Part shown: positions 32,849 to 42,012 of the stretch, piece by piece
Layout of the letters: the number at the start of each line of letters is the position of its first letter
Position numbering within the stretch: the stretch's first letter is position 1
NCBI GenBank assembly: GCA_017462915.1
Contig: JAFTQG010000004.1
Coordinates: 1-49,958 of the forward strand
DNA from: Prevotella sp.
GTDB taxonomy: Bacteria; Bacteroidota; Bacteroidia; Bacteroidales; Bacteroidaceae
DNA length: 49,958 nt
Direction of reading: 5' to 3'
Program-made: the position numbers and the translations under genes
The notes under the pieces: generated by a model
The model's database searches: none
The model's input: only the letters and a program-made list of their open reading frames with translations
What the model was told of the DNA's origin: nothing

Positions 32849-34141
32849 CTACTCCTCCTTCTTCCCGAACTTAGGGTCTATCTTCAGGAATGCCGTGACA
32901 AGGAATGTCACCGCACACGCACACATGACGATAATGAAGAAATTGCGGTAGCCCACCGCCTCCTGCAATGCTCCGGCAAACAGACCCGGAATCATCATAG
33001 AGAGAGCCATGAACGCCGTACACAGCGCATAGTGGGAGGTCTTGTATTTGCCTTGGCTGTAATATATGAGGTAAAGCATGTATGCCGTGAAACCGAAACC
33101 ATAGCCGAACTGCTCCACGAAGACACAGAGATTGACGATAAACAGCGACGACGGGAGGGCGTAGCTGAGATAGATATACACCATATCGGGAAGCGTTATC
33201 GCGCAGACCATAGGCCAAAGCCATTTCTGCAGACCGTCTTTTCCTGCACAGATACCGCCGATAATGCCGCCGAGGGTCAGTCCGACGACACCTACAGTCC
33301 CCTGCACAAGACCGTACTCCATAGGCGAGAGCCCCAGTCCGCCTACGCTCTGCGGGTCGATGAGAAACAGCGACGAGACCTTGGCAAGCAGACCTTCCGG
33401 CATACGGTACAGCAACATGAAGAGTATTCCAGCCACAACCTGCGGCTTCTTGAAAAACGACACTATCGTCTCTCCGAGCTCAGACATCATAGCCTTGACA
33501 TTCAACGCCTTGCCGTCATCAGACATTCCGCGCTCGCTGTCCTCCTTAGGGCGTGGCAGTATATAGTTGTGCCACAGCCAGAAAGCGACAAACAGACCGA
33601 GAAGGCCATAGAAAGTAAGACTCCACGAGAAGGCAATGTTTCCGCGGAAAATCACCTGAAGATTGCCTGCAAGCATCACAAGGAGTCCCTGCCCGACAAT
33701 CATCGCAAGGCGGTAGAATGTGGAGCGTATGCCCACAAACCATGCCTGGTCGTGCTGGTTCAGACCGAGCATATAGAATCCGTCAGCCGCAATGTCATGC
33801 GTCGCACTCGAGAACGCCATCAGCCAGAAGAAGCACAGCGTGCCTTGCAGCCACATGGATGTAGGAATGGTAAACGCCACGCCGCCGAACGCCGCACCTA
33901 TAAGCAGCTGCATGGTGGTAATCCACCAGCGCTTGCATTTTATTATATCCACAAACGGGCTCCACAATGGCTTGATTACCCATGGCAGATAAAGCCAGGA
34001 GGTGTAGAACGTGATGTCGGCATTGCTCAGTCCCAACTGCTTGTAGAGTATGAGCGATATGGTCATTACCGCCACATAAGGCAGTCCTTCGGCAAAATAC
34101 AGTGTAGGCACCCATGCCCATGGAGATGATTTGAATTTCAT
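32849..34141 (-). CDS. AmpG-like MFS permease
   Basis: 430 residues with about 12 membrane helices. The N-terminus (WVPTLYFAEGLPYVAVMTIS, then SWLYLPWVIKPLWSPFVD) and SSATHDIAADGFY (about 110) are typical of AmpG-type permeases, which carry anhydromuropeptides into the cytoplasm for cell-wall recycling. No ampC or ampR-like gene is near, so beta-lactamase induction is not implied. Its transcript may start at the -7 box at 34419, in which case the leader carries three 66-bp repeats. Confidence 0.87.
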   Translation of the reverse strand: MKFKSSPWAWVPTLYFAEGLPYVAVMTISLILYKQLGLSNADITFYTSWLYLPWVIKPLWSPFVDIIKCKRWWITTMQLLIGAAFGGVAFTIPTSMWLQGTLCFFWLMAFSSATHDIAADGFYMLGLNQHDQAWFVGIRSTFYRLAMIVGQGLLVMLAGNLQVIFRGNIAFSWSLTFYGLLGLFVAFWLWHNYILPRPKEDSERGMSDDGKALNVKAMMSELGETIVSFFKKPQVVAGILFMLLYRMPEGLLAKVSSLFLIDPQSVGGLGLSPMEYGLVQGTVGVVGLTLGGIIGGICAGKDGLQKWLWPMVCAITLPDMVYIYLSYALPSSLFIVNLCVFVEQFGYGFGFTAYMLYLIYYSQGKYKTSHYALCTAFMALSMMIPGLFAGALQEAVGYRNFFIIVMCACAVTFLVTAFLKIDPKFGKKEE

Positions 34142-34219
34142 TTGGCTATCGACAGATTTATGGCGGTATGCGGGGAACTATACCGCCGGAGGTTATTGTA
34201 AATGCAGGTCTTAATGTCT

Positions 34220-34426
34220 GCAAAGGCAATGCAAACCGAGTGCAATCAAGCTTGCTTGGAATTGCCGAGGTGCAGCTTGCCTTATGCAAAGGCAATGCAA
34301 ACCGAGTACAATCAAGCTTGCTTGGAATTGCCGAGGTGCAGCTTGCTTTATGCAAAGGCAATGCAAACCGAGTGCAATCAAGCTTGCTTGGAATTGCCGA
34401 GGTGCAGCTTGCCTTATGCAAAGATA
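34220..34426. repeat. 66-bp tandem repeat, three copies, plus promoter-like end
   Basis: Units start at 34220, 34286 and 34352 (period exactly 66 bp, only two visible differences) and a fourth begins at 34418 but turns at once into CAAAGATACAAA. The unit includes GCAATCAAGCTTGCTTGG and TTGCCGAGG, the same blocks found in the repeats at 28741 and 32639. 66 is a multiple of three, so several frames stay open, but these ORFs show no start context and I do not regard them as genes. Confidence 0.9.
34419..34426 (-). promoter_or_regulatory. -7 box at the end of the tandem repeat
   Basis: TATCTTTG on the minus strand; it would drive the AmpG-like gene with a leader of about 270 nt. No -33 TTTG at normal spacing. 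Confidence 0.4.
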
Positions 34427-34520
34427 CAAAAATATCAGCAATTCACGGCATTGTGACATAAAAAAGTCATCTTCGGCATACATTTTTAAATAAAGAGTTC
34501 TCCATTTGGATTTTTTTTCG

Positions 34521-34528
34521 TATCTTTG
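34521..34528 (+). promoter_or_regulatory. -7 box of the TPR-secG-frr-rsgA operon
   Basis: TATCTTTG followed 27 bp later by the ATG at 34555. No -33 element of good quality. Confidence 0.5.
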
Positions 34529-34554
34529 CACACCTTAACGAGTATTCTCAGCGA

Positions 34555-35337
34555 ATGAATCTGACAGAACTGATACAGCATCCGGAACGAATGGACCGTG
34601 AGACCCTCTACGACCTGAGGAGTCTCATCGCACTGTATCCGTACCATCAGACCGCAAGACTGCTGATGCTGCAGAACCTCTACCTGCTGCATGATGCCAC
34701 ATTTGACGAGGAACTGCGACGGGCAGCAATATACATCACAGACAGGAAAGTGCTGTTCCAGCTCATAGAGGCGGCTCACTACAAACTGCGGAAGCAGGAC
34801 ACCGCCAAGAGCTCTGCCGGCAAACGCAAGGACGGCGAGAACGGCGGAAGCAGGACAACGGAACTCATAGACAACTTCCTCGGCTCCATACCTGAGGAGA
34901 AGGAGGAAAAACCTGCAACACGCAGGAAACCGACGCCTGCCGACGCGACAGTGGACTATGTCGCTTACCTCATAGAGAGCAGCATGGCGATGGACGGCGA
35001 ACAGGAGCAGGAGGCTCCGCAGATGAAGGGACAGAGCCTCATCGATGATTTCATCTCACGCGAGAAAAGCGCGATAACACTCCCAGACCTGCGTGATGAA
35101 TACCCGGACGAGCAGCAGGGCAGAAACGCTGCAGGACAGGAGAATACAGTGCCGCAGGTGACCATATACACCGAGACAATGGCACAAATATATGTGCATC
35201 AGCGCAGATATTCACAGGCATTAGAGATTATTAAGCGTTTAAATTTGGAAAATCCGAAAAAAAATGCTTACTTTGCAGACCAAATACGTTTCCTTGAGAA
35301 ACTGATAGCGAACAATAATAACAAAAAAATAAAATAA
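34555..35337 (+). CDS. TPR-like conserved protein of the secG neighbourhood
   Basis: 260 residues, soluble. An N-terminal helical region (PERMDRETLYDLRSLIALYP), a charged low-complexity middle (about 85-190), and a C-terminal TPR-like hairpin (ETMAQIYVHQRRYSQALEII, then NPKKNAYFADQIRFLEKLI). Position directly before secG (6 bp) is a familiar arrangement in Bacteroidales, but the function is not known. It may belong to the same transcript as the next three genes. Confidence 0.75.
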   Translation: MNLTELIQHPERMDRETLYDLRSLIALYPYHQTARLLMLQNLYLLHDATFDEELRRAAIYITDRKVLFQLIEAAHYKLRKQDTAKSSAGKRKDGENGGSRTTELIDNFLGSIPEEKEEKPATRRKPTPADATVDYVAYLIESSMAMDGEQEQEAPQMKGQSLIDDFISREKSAITLPDLRDEYPDEQQGRNAAGQENTVPQVTIYTETMAQIYVHQRRYSQALEIIKRLNLENPKKNAYFADQIRFLEKLIANNNNKKIK

Positions 35338-35342
35338 AACCA

Positions 35343-35702
35343 ATGTACACATTATTCGTAATTCTTATCGTCATTGTAGCACTTTTCATGATAGGCATCG
35401 TGCTCATCCAGGAGTCTAAGGGTGGCGGTCTCTCCACAGGATTCTCAAGCGGCAATGCCATGCTCGGCGTACGCAAGACAACAGACTTCATCGAGAAGAC
35501 AACCTGGGGACTTGCCGCTGCAATGGTAGTATTCAGCGTCCTGTGCGCATACGTCGCTCCAAAGGCCGCAACAGAGGAAAGTGTCATAGAAAAGGCTGCA
35601 ACAGAACAGCAGACAACAAACCCTAACAACCTTCCAGGCTTCGGCGCAAGCCAGACAAAGCAGAACGCTCCTGCACCTGCCGCACCTGCCAAGGCTGAAT
35701 AA
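35343..35702 (+). CDS. secG: Preprotein translocase subunit SecG
   Basis: 119 residues. Two membrane helices (about 3-23 and 52-72) joined by the conserved loop IQESKGGGLSTGFSSGNAML, which marks SecG of the SecYEG channel. The C-terminal tail is rich in Ala, Pro and Gln. 16 bp separate it from frr, so the order TPR-secG-frr-rsgA is probably one operon. Confidence 0.93.
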   Translation: MYTLFVILIVIVALFMIGIVLIQESKGGGLSTGFSSGNAMLGVRKTTDFIEKTTWGLAAAMVVFSVLCAYVAPKAATEESVIEKAATEQQTTNPNNLPGFGASQTKQNAPAPAAPAKAE

Positions 35703-35718
35703 ACCAAAACCCAATACT

Positions 35719-36279
35719 ATGATTGATGTAAAAGAGACTCTCAGCCATGCTGAGGAAGAGATGGAGATGGCGTGCATGTTCCTCTCCGAGCAATTGTCAC
35801 ACATCCGTGCAGGAAGAGCCAACGTCGCTCTTGTGGACGGCATCAGAGTAGAGTCCTACGGCTCTATGGTCCCACTCAACCAGGTTGCCAACGTATCCAC
35901 TCCAGACCCGCGCACCATCGCCATCCGCCCATGGGACAAGAAGGCTATCCGCGATATAGAGAAAGCCATCATCAACTCGTCTCTCGGCATCACACCGGAC
36001 AACAACGGTGAAGTGATAAGACTCTGCATCCCTGTCCCTACAGAGGAGCGTCGCCGCGAACTTGCCAAGCAGTGTAACAGCATCGGCGAGAAGGCGAAGG
36101 TCTCTGTACGTAAGGCTCGTGCCGACTATAAGGACACTTTCAAGAAGGCCGTGAAGGACGGACTTGCCGAAGACGAACAGAAAGACGCAGAGGAGAAATT
36201 GCAGAAGATTCACGACAAGCATATCAAGAAGATTGAAGATATACTTGCAGAGAAAAATCAGGAAATAATGACTGTCTGA
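35719..36279 (+). CDS. frr: Ribosome recycling factor
   Basis: 186 residues. Splits post-termination ribosomes with EF-G. The family pattern [20 protein letters not shown] near residue 30, [12 protein letters not shown]-like text near 62 ([13 protein letters not shown]) and the paired long helices ([20 protein letters not shown]) are clear. The TGA overlaps the rsgA ATG by 1 bp, so translation is coupled. Confidence 0.96.
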   Translation: MIDVKETLSHAEEEMEMACMFLSEQLSHIRAGRANVALVDGIRVESYGSMVPLNQVANVSTPDPRTIAIRPWDKKAIRDIEKAIINSSLGITPDNNGEVIRLCIPVPTEERRRELAKQCNSIGEKAKVSVRKARADYKDTFKKAVKDGLAEDEQKDAEEKLQKIHDKHIKKIEDILAEKNQEIMTV

Positions 36280-37295
36280 TGCAAGGACTCGTAATAAAGA
36301 ATACAGGATACTGGTACACGGTGCTCACCGATGAGGGGAGCACCGTGGATTGTAAAATAAAGGGCAGTTTCAGGCTCAAGGGCATACGCAGCACCAACCC
36401 TGTGGCTGTCGGCGACCGCGTGACGATAACGGAGCCGACACAGAACACCATCGCCGACAAAACGCACTCTACAGGCGACATGACGGCTTTCATAACCGAG
36501 ATAGCCGACCGCAGGAATTATATCATACGCAAGTCGCAGAATCTCTCCAAGGCAAGCCATATCCTTGCCGCCAACGTAGACCAGGCGGTACTTGTCGTCA
36601 CGGTAAACCATCCGCAGACAAGCACGACATTCATAGACCGCTTCCTGGCTTCTGCAGAGGCTTACTCCGTACCGGTCATACTCGCTTTCAACAAGAAGGA
36701 CCTGCTGTCGGAGGAGGACTTGCACTATCAGGAGATGATGATGACGCTGTACGATACCATTGGATACAAGTGTCTTGCCCTCTCAGCCTTGCACAAGGAA
36801 GGCATAGCAGAACTGTCCTCGCTACTGGAAGGTAAGGTAACCCTGTTCAGCGGCAACAGCGGTGTAGGCAAGTCGACAATACTCAACGCCTTGCTGCCGG
36901 GAGTAAACCTCCGCACTGCGGAAATCTCCGATGCCCACAACACCGGAATGCATACCACGACATTCTCCGAGATGCTTCCGCTGAATATTCAGGCTGACGC
37001 TTGCAGAGACATGCAATCGCGAGGCCAAGCAGGAAACCGCGGATGGGTAATAGACACGCCTGGTATAAAGGGCTTCGGCTCTTTCGACATGGAGCAGGAG
37101 GAGATATGCTCGTATTTCAGGGAGATATTCCAGTTTTCAAAAGACTGCCGTTTCAACAACTGCACACATACCCACGAACCGGGATGTGCCGTAAGAAAGG
37201 CCTTGGAAGAGCATTACATCTCTGAAAGCCGGTACAACTCCTACCTCAGTATGCTCAACGACAAGGACGACGGCAAGTATCGCGAGGCTTTCTGA
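36279..37295 (+). CDS. rsgA: Ribosome small-subunit-dependent GTPase A
   Basis: 338 residues. Circularly permuted GTPase acting in 30S maturation: an N-terminal OB fold (about 1-65), NKKD guanine motif (FNKKDLL, about 128) before the P-loop [14 protein letters not shown] (about 196), DTPGIKGFG (about 255), then the zinc-binding tail [14 protein letters not shown] (about 290). All motifs are intact. Operon partner of frr. Confidence 0.95.
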   Translation: MQGLVIKNTGYWYTVLTDEGSTVDCKIKGSFRLKGIRSTNPVAVGDRVTITEPTQNTIADKTHSTGDMTAFITEIADRRNYIIRKSQNLSKASHILAANVDQAVLVVTVNHPQTSTTFIDRFLASAEAYSVPVILAFNKKDLLSEEDLHYQEMMMTLYDTIGYKCLALSALHKEGIAELSSLLEGKVTLFSGNSGVGKSTILNALLPGVNLRTAEISDAHNTGMHTTTFSEMLPLNIQADACRDMQSRGQAGNRGWVIDTPGIKGFGSFDMEQEEICSYFREIFQFSKDCRFNNCTHTHEPGCAVRKALEEHYISESRYNSYLSMLNDKDDGKYREAF

Positions 37296-37361
37296 CAGGT
37301 GTCCATGTTGCATGGCACACATATTAATATATACTGTCAAACCAAATCATTTCTATTACTT

Positions 37362-37397
37362 AAGTAAGTCAACAAAATTAATGTATAGTATAAAGCG
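37362..37397 (-). promoter_or_regulatory. Promoter-like element, copy D
   Basis: On the minus strand TTAATTTTGTTGACTTACTT then AAG; a perfect -7 TAATTTTG. It points into the 3' end of rsgA. Related to the copies at 11217, 15092 and 37606. Confidence 0.35.
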
Positions 37398-37403
37398 CAG
37401 TTG

Positions 37404-37495
37404 TTTTTGAGATGTTTTCGTCTTGGGACGAAGAAGCATAGCGGGCTATGTGACTGAGTGACAAGGCGGAAACAGCCAAAAAGGACAAATTGATG
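37404..37495. repeat. Palindrome centred on CATAGCGGGCTATG, copy 1
   Basis: The outer arms TTTTTGAGATGTTTTCGTC and the complement of GGCGGAAACAGCCAAAAA match closely; the core is ATAGCGGGCTAT (about 37438-37449). Related copies lie near 48012 and 49870. Confidence 0.6.
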
Positions 37496-37496
37496 T

Positions 37497-37585
37497 CATT
37501 TGGTGGTTTAGTCGTTCAGTGGTTAGTGTTTTTGCTGACAACAAAATAACCAAACAACAAATATCCAAACAACCAAATTTATACA
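37497..37585. repeat. GGTT-octamer palindrome, copy 9
   Basis: TTTGGTGGTTTAGTCG on the left (37499-37514), AACCAAACAACAAATATCC on the right (from about 37547). Shorter than other copies. Together with the ATAGCGGGCTAT palindrome and elements C and D it fills the spacer 37296-37645. Confidence 0.65.
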
Positions 37586-37605
37586 TACAAGATTTTGACG
37601 CTTAC

Positions 37606-37645
37606 TTTGTTACATATAGTATCGTTTAATTTTATTGACTTACTT
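37606..37645 (+). promoter_or_regulatory. Promoter-like element, copy C
   Basis: ATCGTTTAATTTTATTGACT then TACTT directly before the ATG of the hydrolase gene (37646). If it is a promoter, the leader is very short. The -7 box is TAATTTTA. Confidence 0.4.
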
Positions 37646-39016
37646 ATGAAAAGACTACTCCCACTTATCTGCCTTGCATATCTCATGCCGCAGTCCGTTT
37701 GCGGACAGGAGATTTACGGTTCATGGAAAGGTGCACTGAGTCTGGGCATGACAAAGTTAAGCATCGTGTTCCACATAGAGAAAGACGGTGGCAACACTGT
37801 CTGCAAGATGGATAGCCCTGACCAAGGAGCAACGGGCATTGCCGCACAGGTAGACTACATCTCCACAGATTCGCTGAAAGTGTCCGTGCCTTCACTCGGT
37901 GTCATTTACAGCGGTCATCTTGACAACGGCACGATAAAAGGAGTATTCTCACAGGCCGGATACAACTTTCCACTGTCACTGAAGCAAGGCACGGTAAAAC
38001 TGAACCGGCCGCAGGAGCCTGTACCGCCATATCCTTACACGACAAAGGAGGTGACATTCACCAACAATGGTGACGGTGCGGTACTGTCCGGAACACTCAC
38101 CTACCCTACAGGGTACGACAAAGAGAAAAGAAGGAAGGACATACCTGTCGTACTGATGGTTACAGGCAGCGGACTACAGGACAGGAACGAGGAGGTCTTC
38201 GGACACAAGCCGTTTCTTGTCATAGCGGATTTTCTGGCACGCAACGGCATCGCATCGCTGAGATATGATGACCGAGGGTTCGGGAAATCGACAGGAAATG
38301 CCGAGAAAGCGACAACAATGACATTCAAGGACGACGCCAAGGCTGGTCTTGAATATCTCAGATCGCTGAAGGAATTCGGCAGAACAGGTGTACTCGGACA
38401 TAGCGAGGGCGGCACCATAGCGTTTATCCTCGGTGCGGAAGGCAAGGCGGACTTTATCGTCAGTATGGCTGGAGCGGCTGTCAGAGGCGACTTGATTCTT
38501 GTCGAACAGAACCGCATGGCATTGTCTCTTGCAGGTATGCCGGAGGATGCCGTGAACGCTTATTGCCAAACTTTAGGGAAAGTCTACGAATACATGAACA
38601 GCGGAAAGGCGCTGGATGCTCCGGAAAAGGTTTTACAGCAGATACAGGAAGCCAACGGCATCTCCCTGCCGGAAGCCGCAAGAAAGAATATCCTCAGCAT
38701 AATGACAAAAGACAACGCATGGATGAATCACTTCATTTCATACAGTCCTGCTGAAGACATAAAGCGGATAACATGCCCTGTCCTTGCCATAAACGGCGAC
38801 CTCGACATGCAGGTACTGTCTAAACAGAACCTTCCCGTGATAGAAAGCCTCCTGCCGAAAGGCAAGCATAATACAGTAAAGGAATATCACGGATTGAATC
38901 ACCCTTTCCAACATGCCAAGACAGGTGCTGTCATGGAGTATGGCAAACTGGAAGAGACCATCGCGGAGGAAGTGCTGAGGGACATCGCAGACTGGATTAA
39001 TTCGCTGTATAAATAA
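37646..39016 (+). CDS. Secreted alpha/beta hydrolase
   Basis: 456 residues from ATG at 37646; an earlier in-frame start at 37595 would read through the promoter-like element and disrupt the signal peptide. Signal peptide about 1-21 (SVCGQ). An N-terminal beta-rich domain (about 22-125) precedes an alpha/beta hydrolase with nucleophile elbow GHSEGG (about 265), oxyanion region VTGSGLQDRNE (about 172), Asp in LAINGDLDMQV (about 385) and histidine in YHGLNHPF (about 415). Serine-hydrolase of the S33/acyl-esterase type; substrate unknown. Confidence 0.9.
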   Translation: MKRLLPLICLAYLMPQSVCGQEIYGSWKGALSLGMTKLSIVFHIEKDGGNTVCKMDSPDQGATGIAAQVDYISTDSLKVSVPSLGVIYSGHLDNGTIKGVFSQAGYNFPLSLKQGTVKLNRPQEPVPPYPYTTKEVTFTNNGDGAVLSGTLTYPTGYDKEKRRKDIPVVLMVTGSGLQDRNEEVFGHKPFLVIADFLARNGIASLRYDDRGFGKSTGNAEKATTMTFKDDAKAGLEYLRSLKEFGRTGVLGHSEGGTIAFILGAEGKADFIVSMAGAAVRGDLILVEQNRMALSLAGMPEDAVNAYCQTLGKVYEYMNSGKALDAPEKVLQQIQEANGISLPEAARKNILSIMTKDNAWMNHFISYSPAEDIKRITCPVLAINGDLDMQVLSKQNLPVIESLLPKGKHNTVKEYHGLNHPFQHAKTGAVMEYGKLEETIAEEVLRDIADWINSLYK

Positions 39017-39070
39017 AAAAACATTGTCGGTCTGGTGACCGGATTTAGGGAATAACAGGATATATTTTCA

Positions 39071-40150
39071 ATGAATATTGACGAGATAAAGGACAAGAAT
39101 ATCGCTGTACTGCTGTCCGGCGGCGTGGACTCTGCCGTAGTGCTTCATCTGCTGTGTGAACAGGGCATGAAGCCCGACTGCTTCTATATAAAGATAGGTC
39201 CTGACGAGAAAGACGAATATGACTGTACATCCGAGGAAGACCTTGAGATGGCGACAGCTCTATGCCACAGATACGGATGTTGCCTTGAGACAGTAGACTG
39301 CCACCGCGAATACTGGGACAAGGTGACTGCCTATACTATGGAAAAGGTGCGCAACGGGTTCACACCAAACCCTGACGTCATGTGCAACAGACTGATAAAG
39401 TTCGGTGCTTTCCACGAGAAAAGAGGACACGCCTATGACCTCATAGCGACGGGCCACTATGCACAGACAGAGGTCATAGATGGCAGGAAATGGCTCTGCA
39501 CATCGCCCGACCCGATAAAAGACCAGACGGATTTCCTTGCACAGATTTACGACTGGCAACTGAAGAAGGCCATCTTCCCTATCGGCGGACTTCATAAAGA
39601 AGAGGTGCGACGAATAGCCGAGGAGAATCATCTCATCAACGCAAGACGTAAGGACTCGCAGGGAATATGCTTTCTCGGCAAGATCAATTACAATGACTAC
39701 ATACGCAAGTATCTCGGCGAGCAGGAGGGCGAAGCCATAGAGCTCGAGACGGGCAAGCTAATCGGCAAGCATCGGGGACACTGGTTTCACACAATCGGAC
39801 AGCGCAAAGGACTGGGATTCGGCGGAGGACCGTGGTTTGTAGTGAAAAAGGATATATCGAGAAACATCATCTATCTCTCACACGGATACGACCCAGCCAG
39901 CGCATATACAGCCGAGTTTGTCATCCATGACCTGCATCTCCTCACAGACAATATCATGCCTGAGCATGACATAACATTCAAGATACGGCACACTGCGGAC
40001 ATCAACAGGGCGACAATAGAGCATACCGGAGACGGAAGATACCGCATCTGTTCGGAGAAACCTATCCATGGTGTTGCCCCTGGGCAGTTCTGCGTCATCT
40101 ATGACAGCGACCACCATCGATGCTTCGGGTCTGGCGAGATAACCCTCTGA
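39071..40150 (+). CDS. mnmA: tRNA-specific 2-thiouridylase
   Basis: 359 residues. Adds sulfur to U34 of tRNAs for Lys, Glu and Gln. PP-loop LLSGGVDSAV (about 15), catalytic cysteines in NPDVMCNRLIKF (about 103) and DSQGICFLGKI (about 200), and the tRNA-binding/beta-barrel part after about 210 (HRGHWFHTIGQRKGLGFGG). The N-terminal PP-loop lacks the usual GMSGGVDS start, as in the Bacteroidota type. Followed by a strong terminator. Confidence 0.95.
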   Translation: MNIDEIKDKNIAVLLSGGVDSAVVLHLLCEQGMKPDCFYIKIGPDEKDEYDCTSEEDLEMATALCHRYGCCLETVDCHREYWDKVTAYTMEKVRNGFTPNPDVMCNRLIKFGAFHEKRGHAYDLIATGHYAQTEVIDGRKWLCTSPDPIKDQTDFLAQIYDWQLKKAIFPIGGLHKEEVRRIAEENHLINARRKDSQGICFLGKINYNDYIRKYLGEQEGEAIELETGKLIGKHRGHWFHTIGQRKGLGFGGGPWFVVKKDISRNIIYLSHGYDPASAYTAEFVIHDLHLLTDNIMPEHDITFKIRHTADINRATIEHTGDGRYRICSEKPIHGVAPGQFCVIYDSDHHRCFGSGEITL

Positions 40151-40159
40151 CAAAAAATA

Positions 40160-40202
40160 AACAGCCATTGAAATTGTCTTTCTGGTAATTTCAATGGCTG
40201 TT
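40160..40202 (+). terminator. Intrinsic terminator of mnmA
   Basis: AACAGCCATTGAAATT (40160-40175) is exactly complementary to 40187-40202, 16-bp stem with 11-nt loop, followed by ACCTTTTC. It starts about 10 bp past the mnmA stop. Confidence 0.75.
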
Positions 40203-40264
40203 ACCTTTTCATGCGAAATAGGATGTTAGGCTTTGTATAAAGTTTTCCACTGGATAATGCTAAA

Positions 40265-40303
40265 GAAACAGGTAGTTTCCATGTCAGAAACAGGTAGTTT
40301 CCA
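40265..40303. repeat. 17-bp direct repeat (two copies)
   Basis: GAAACAGGTAGTTTCCA at 40265-40281 and again at 40287-40303. Further on, CGCAGAT recurs three times at 40434-40456. The spacer 40203-40572 holds no gene that I can support; it separates mnmA from the accessory block. Confidence 0.6.
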
Positions 40304-40572
40304 CATTGAAAAAAGGCGGTTTTCTTACAGCCATGTGTCTGCATACTCCCGTGTTATCAAGCATAATCTGCATGACACATTAATACGTGAGTTCGGGATA
40401 ATTTCAGAACTCGCACATTAATCATTATACCACGCAGATTGCGCAGATAACGCAGATGTTTTTCCTAAATTATATTCGACCATTTTCACGCCCAGCACGG
40501 TGCTCACACTCTTTCTGTACCCACTTACTCAAAGGGTTGCAATACATGATAAATATGAAACGACTATGAATT

Positions 40573-41367
40573 CTAATGATCCATTTGGGTTAAGACATAG
40601 CTTTTCAACTTTTCCGCATATATCCTATAATTTTCCAGTTCTCTTTGCTGACCCGAATCTACATCTATATTGTCTGTGCCATACAGTTCCCGAAGCCTTT
40701 GGATCTCACTGACCTCTATCTTGAACTTTCTTTCCAAGTTACTTAAAATATTGTCCACATACTTGCAAGCCATCTCTGGCTGACCATCGGCAAGATAAAG
40801 AACTGGTGACAGAACTTTTGCATTCATACCAAACTTCAGTTTATTATCCTCCATATCCATTATTACATTCTTTATTGTAGAATACCTGTCAATTACAGGC
40901 ATGGCATATTCTATCAATCCGACAACCTCATCAATTACCTCAGCGATTTCCTCTTCTGTTGCAATATCTGCCAACCGCCATTCCTTATAAACATGATTCG
41001 GTCCCAAATATCCCAATCCACGACCAAAACCACTTGTCAGCACACCAGCTTCTTTCTCGATTTTCTTCACGATAGGGAAATCTATGAAGACTGATACTGA
41101 ATAATATTTTATATGTGGCTCATCATGATATGTAGAATGTCCCCACATGATGCTTTGCACACCATCTCCATTTTCCTTTATAAAAGTCTCTTTATTCTTT
41201 CGCCTGAAGCCCAAATGATTAAGCTTCTCATTCAAACGCTCATTGTAAGTTATATACCGTTTCGCCATAACATTGCCTTTCTGCACAGGCTTTTCCTGTC
41301 CCTCTACAGGTAATGTCTCTTCAGGCTTTCTGTTCTGCCTAAACAGTTCAAATAATCGTTTCAACAT
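40573..41367 (-). CDS. Uncharacterised protein with DUF4304-like segment
   Basis: 264 residues, soluble, no signal peptide. N-terminus MLKRLFELFRQNRKPEE is shared in style with two other genes of the block. Residues about 40-110 (LNHLGFRRKNKETFIKENG, then YYSVSVFIDFPIVKKIEKE) resemble DUF4304-type proteins; the C-terminal half (VLYLADGQPEMACKYVDNIL) is helical and unknown. It is last in a same-strand run of ten genes and is preceded by a 23-bp gap from the membrane-protein gene. Confidence 0.7.
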   Translation of the reverse strand: MLKRLFELFRQNRKPEETLPVEGQEKPVQKGNVMAKRYITYNERLNEKLNHLGFRRKNKETFIKENGDGVQSIMWGHSTYHDEPHIKYYSVSVFIDFPIVKKIEKEAGVLTSGFGRGLGYLGPNHVYKEWRLADIATEEEIAEVIDEVVGLIEYAMPVIDRYSTIKNVIMDMEDNKLKFGMNAKVLSPVLYLADGQPEMACKYVDNILSNLERKFKIEVSEIQRLRELYGTDNIDVDSGQQRELENYRIYAEKLKSYVLTQMDH

Positions 41368-41390
41368 ATTATTCCTTTATTTATCTGTCA

Positions 41391-41945
41391 CTATCGCCTC
41401 AAAAACAGGAAGTAAAAGCCTAAAAGCACCAATGCACAGCACCCCAAGAACAATGCTAAGGCCTTGCGGTGTACGGATTTAGACTTACGTCTGTATTTCT
41501 TGATTATCTTGTCCTGGCCCACTGTCGCCTCCATTCTCGATGCACTGAACATGGCAAGAGCACCTATCACCGTCAAAATGATTCCTCCATTCGCACCGTT
41601 TATCTGTATTATACCCCAATCGCTGCCAAATATCATGCGGAGAATCCACATTATGTCAAAATAGGCAAAAGTGTAGAGCAACGTAAACTTTGGATAAATA
41701 TGCCATTCCAATGTATGCCCATAGTTTGAATCCGCAAGTTTATCACATAATTTCATCGTGTCATTCACATGTTGCTTTGGAGTCAATCCGCGTTTTGCAA
41801 GATTACGCTTTGCAAAAGGCAATATATGCATCATTAATACATATAATGGTCGCATTATAGGTCTAAGTATCCGTCTTACCATTCGGTCTGTCATCCACTC
41901 AAAATAATATGCCCCAAAATATAGTAACTCAAAAAACTTTCTCAT
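41391..41945 (-). CDS. Uncharacterised membrane protein
   Basis: 184 residues with three or four hydrophobic segments (about 76-100, 112-130 and 160-180), the last ending LLGFYFLFLRR with a positive C-terminus. The N-terminal 50 residues are basic (MVRRILRPIMRPLYVLM) and could lie along the membrane. I do not recognise a family. Same operon-like run as its neighbours. Confidence 0.65.
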   Translation of the reverse strand: MRKFFELLYFGAYYFEWMTDRMVRRILRPIMRPLYVLMMHILPFAKRNLAKRGLTPKQHVNDTMKLCDKLADSNYGHTLEWHIYPKFTLLYTFAYFDIMWILRMIFGSDWGIIQINGANGGIILTVIGALAMFSASRMEATVGQDKIIKKYRRKSKSVHRKALALFLGCCALVLLGFYFLFLRR

Positions 41946-42012
41946 AACTTATTTTTTTTAGAATCCCATGTCAAACGTTTGTGTATCTGGCTTACCTTGT
42001 TCATGCCCAGTA

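Noticed and set aside
32849-34141. AmpG-like gene as part of a beta-lactamase regulatory system
   Set aside because: No beta-lactamase, AmpR or AmpD-type gene nearby; only permease identity is supported.
34158-34531. ORFs across the 66-bp repeats (both strands)
   Set aside because: Open only because the period is a multiple of three; repetitive product, no start context or family.
40233-40421. 62-codon ORF after mnmA
   Set aside because: Covers a short direct repeat, no ribosome site or family; spacer before the accessory block.
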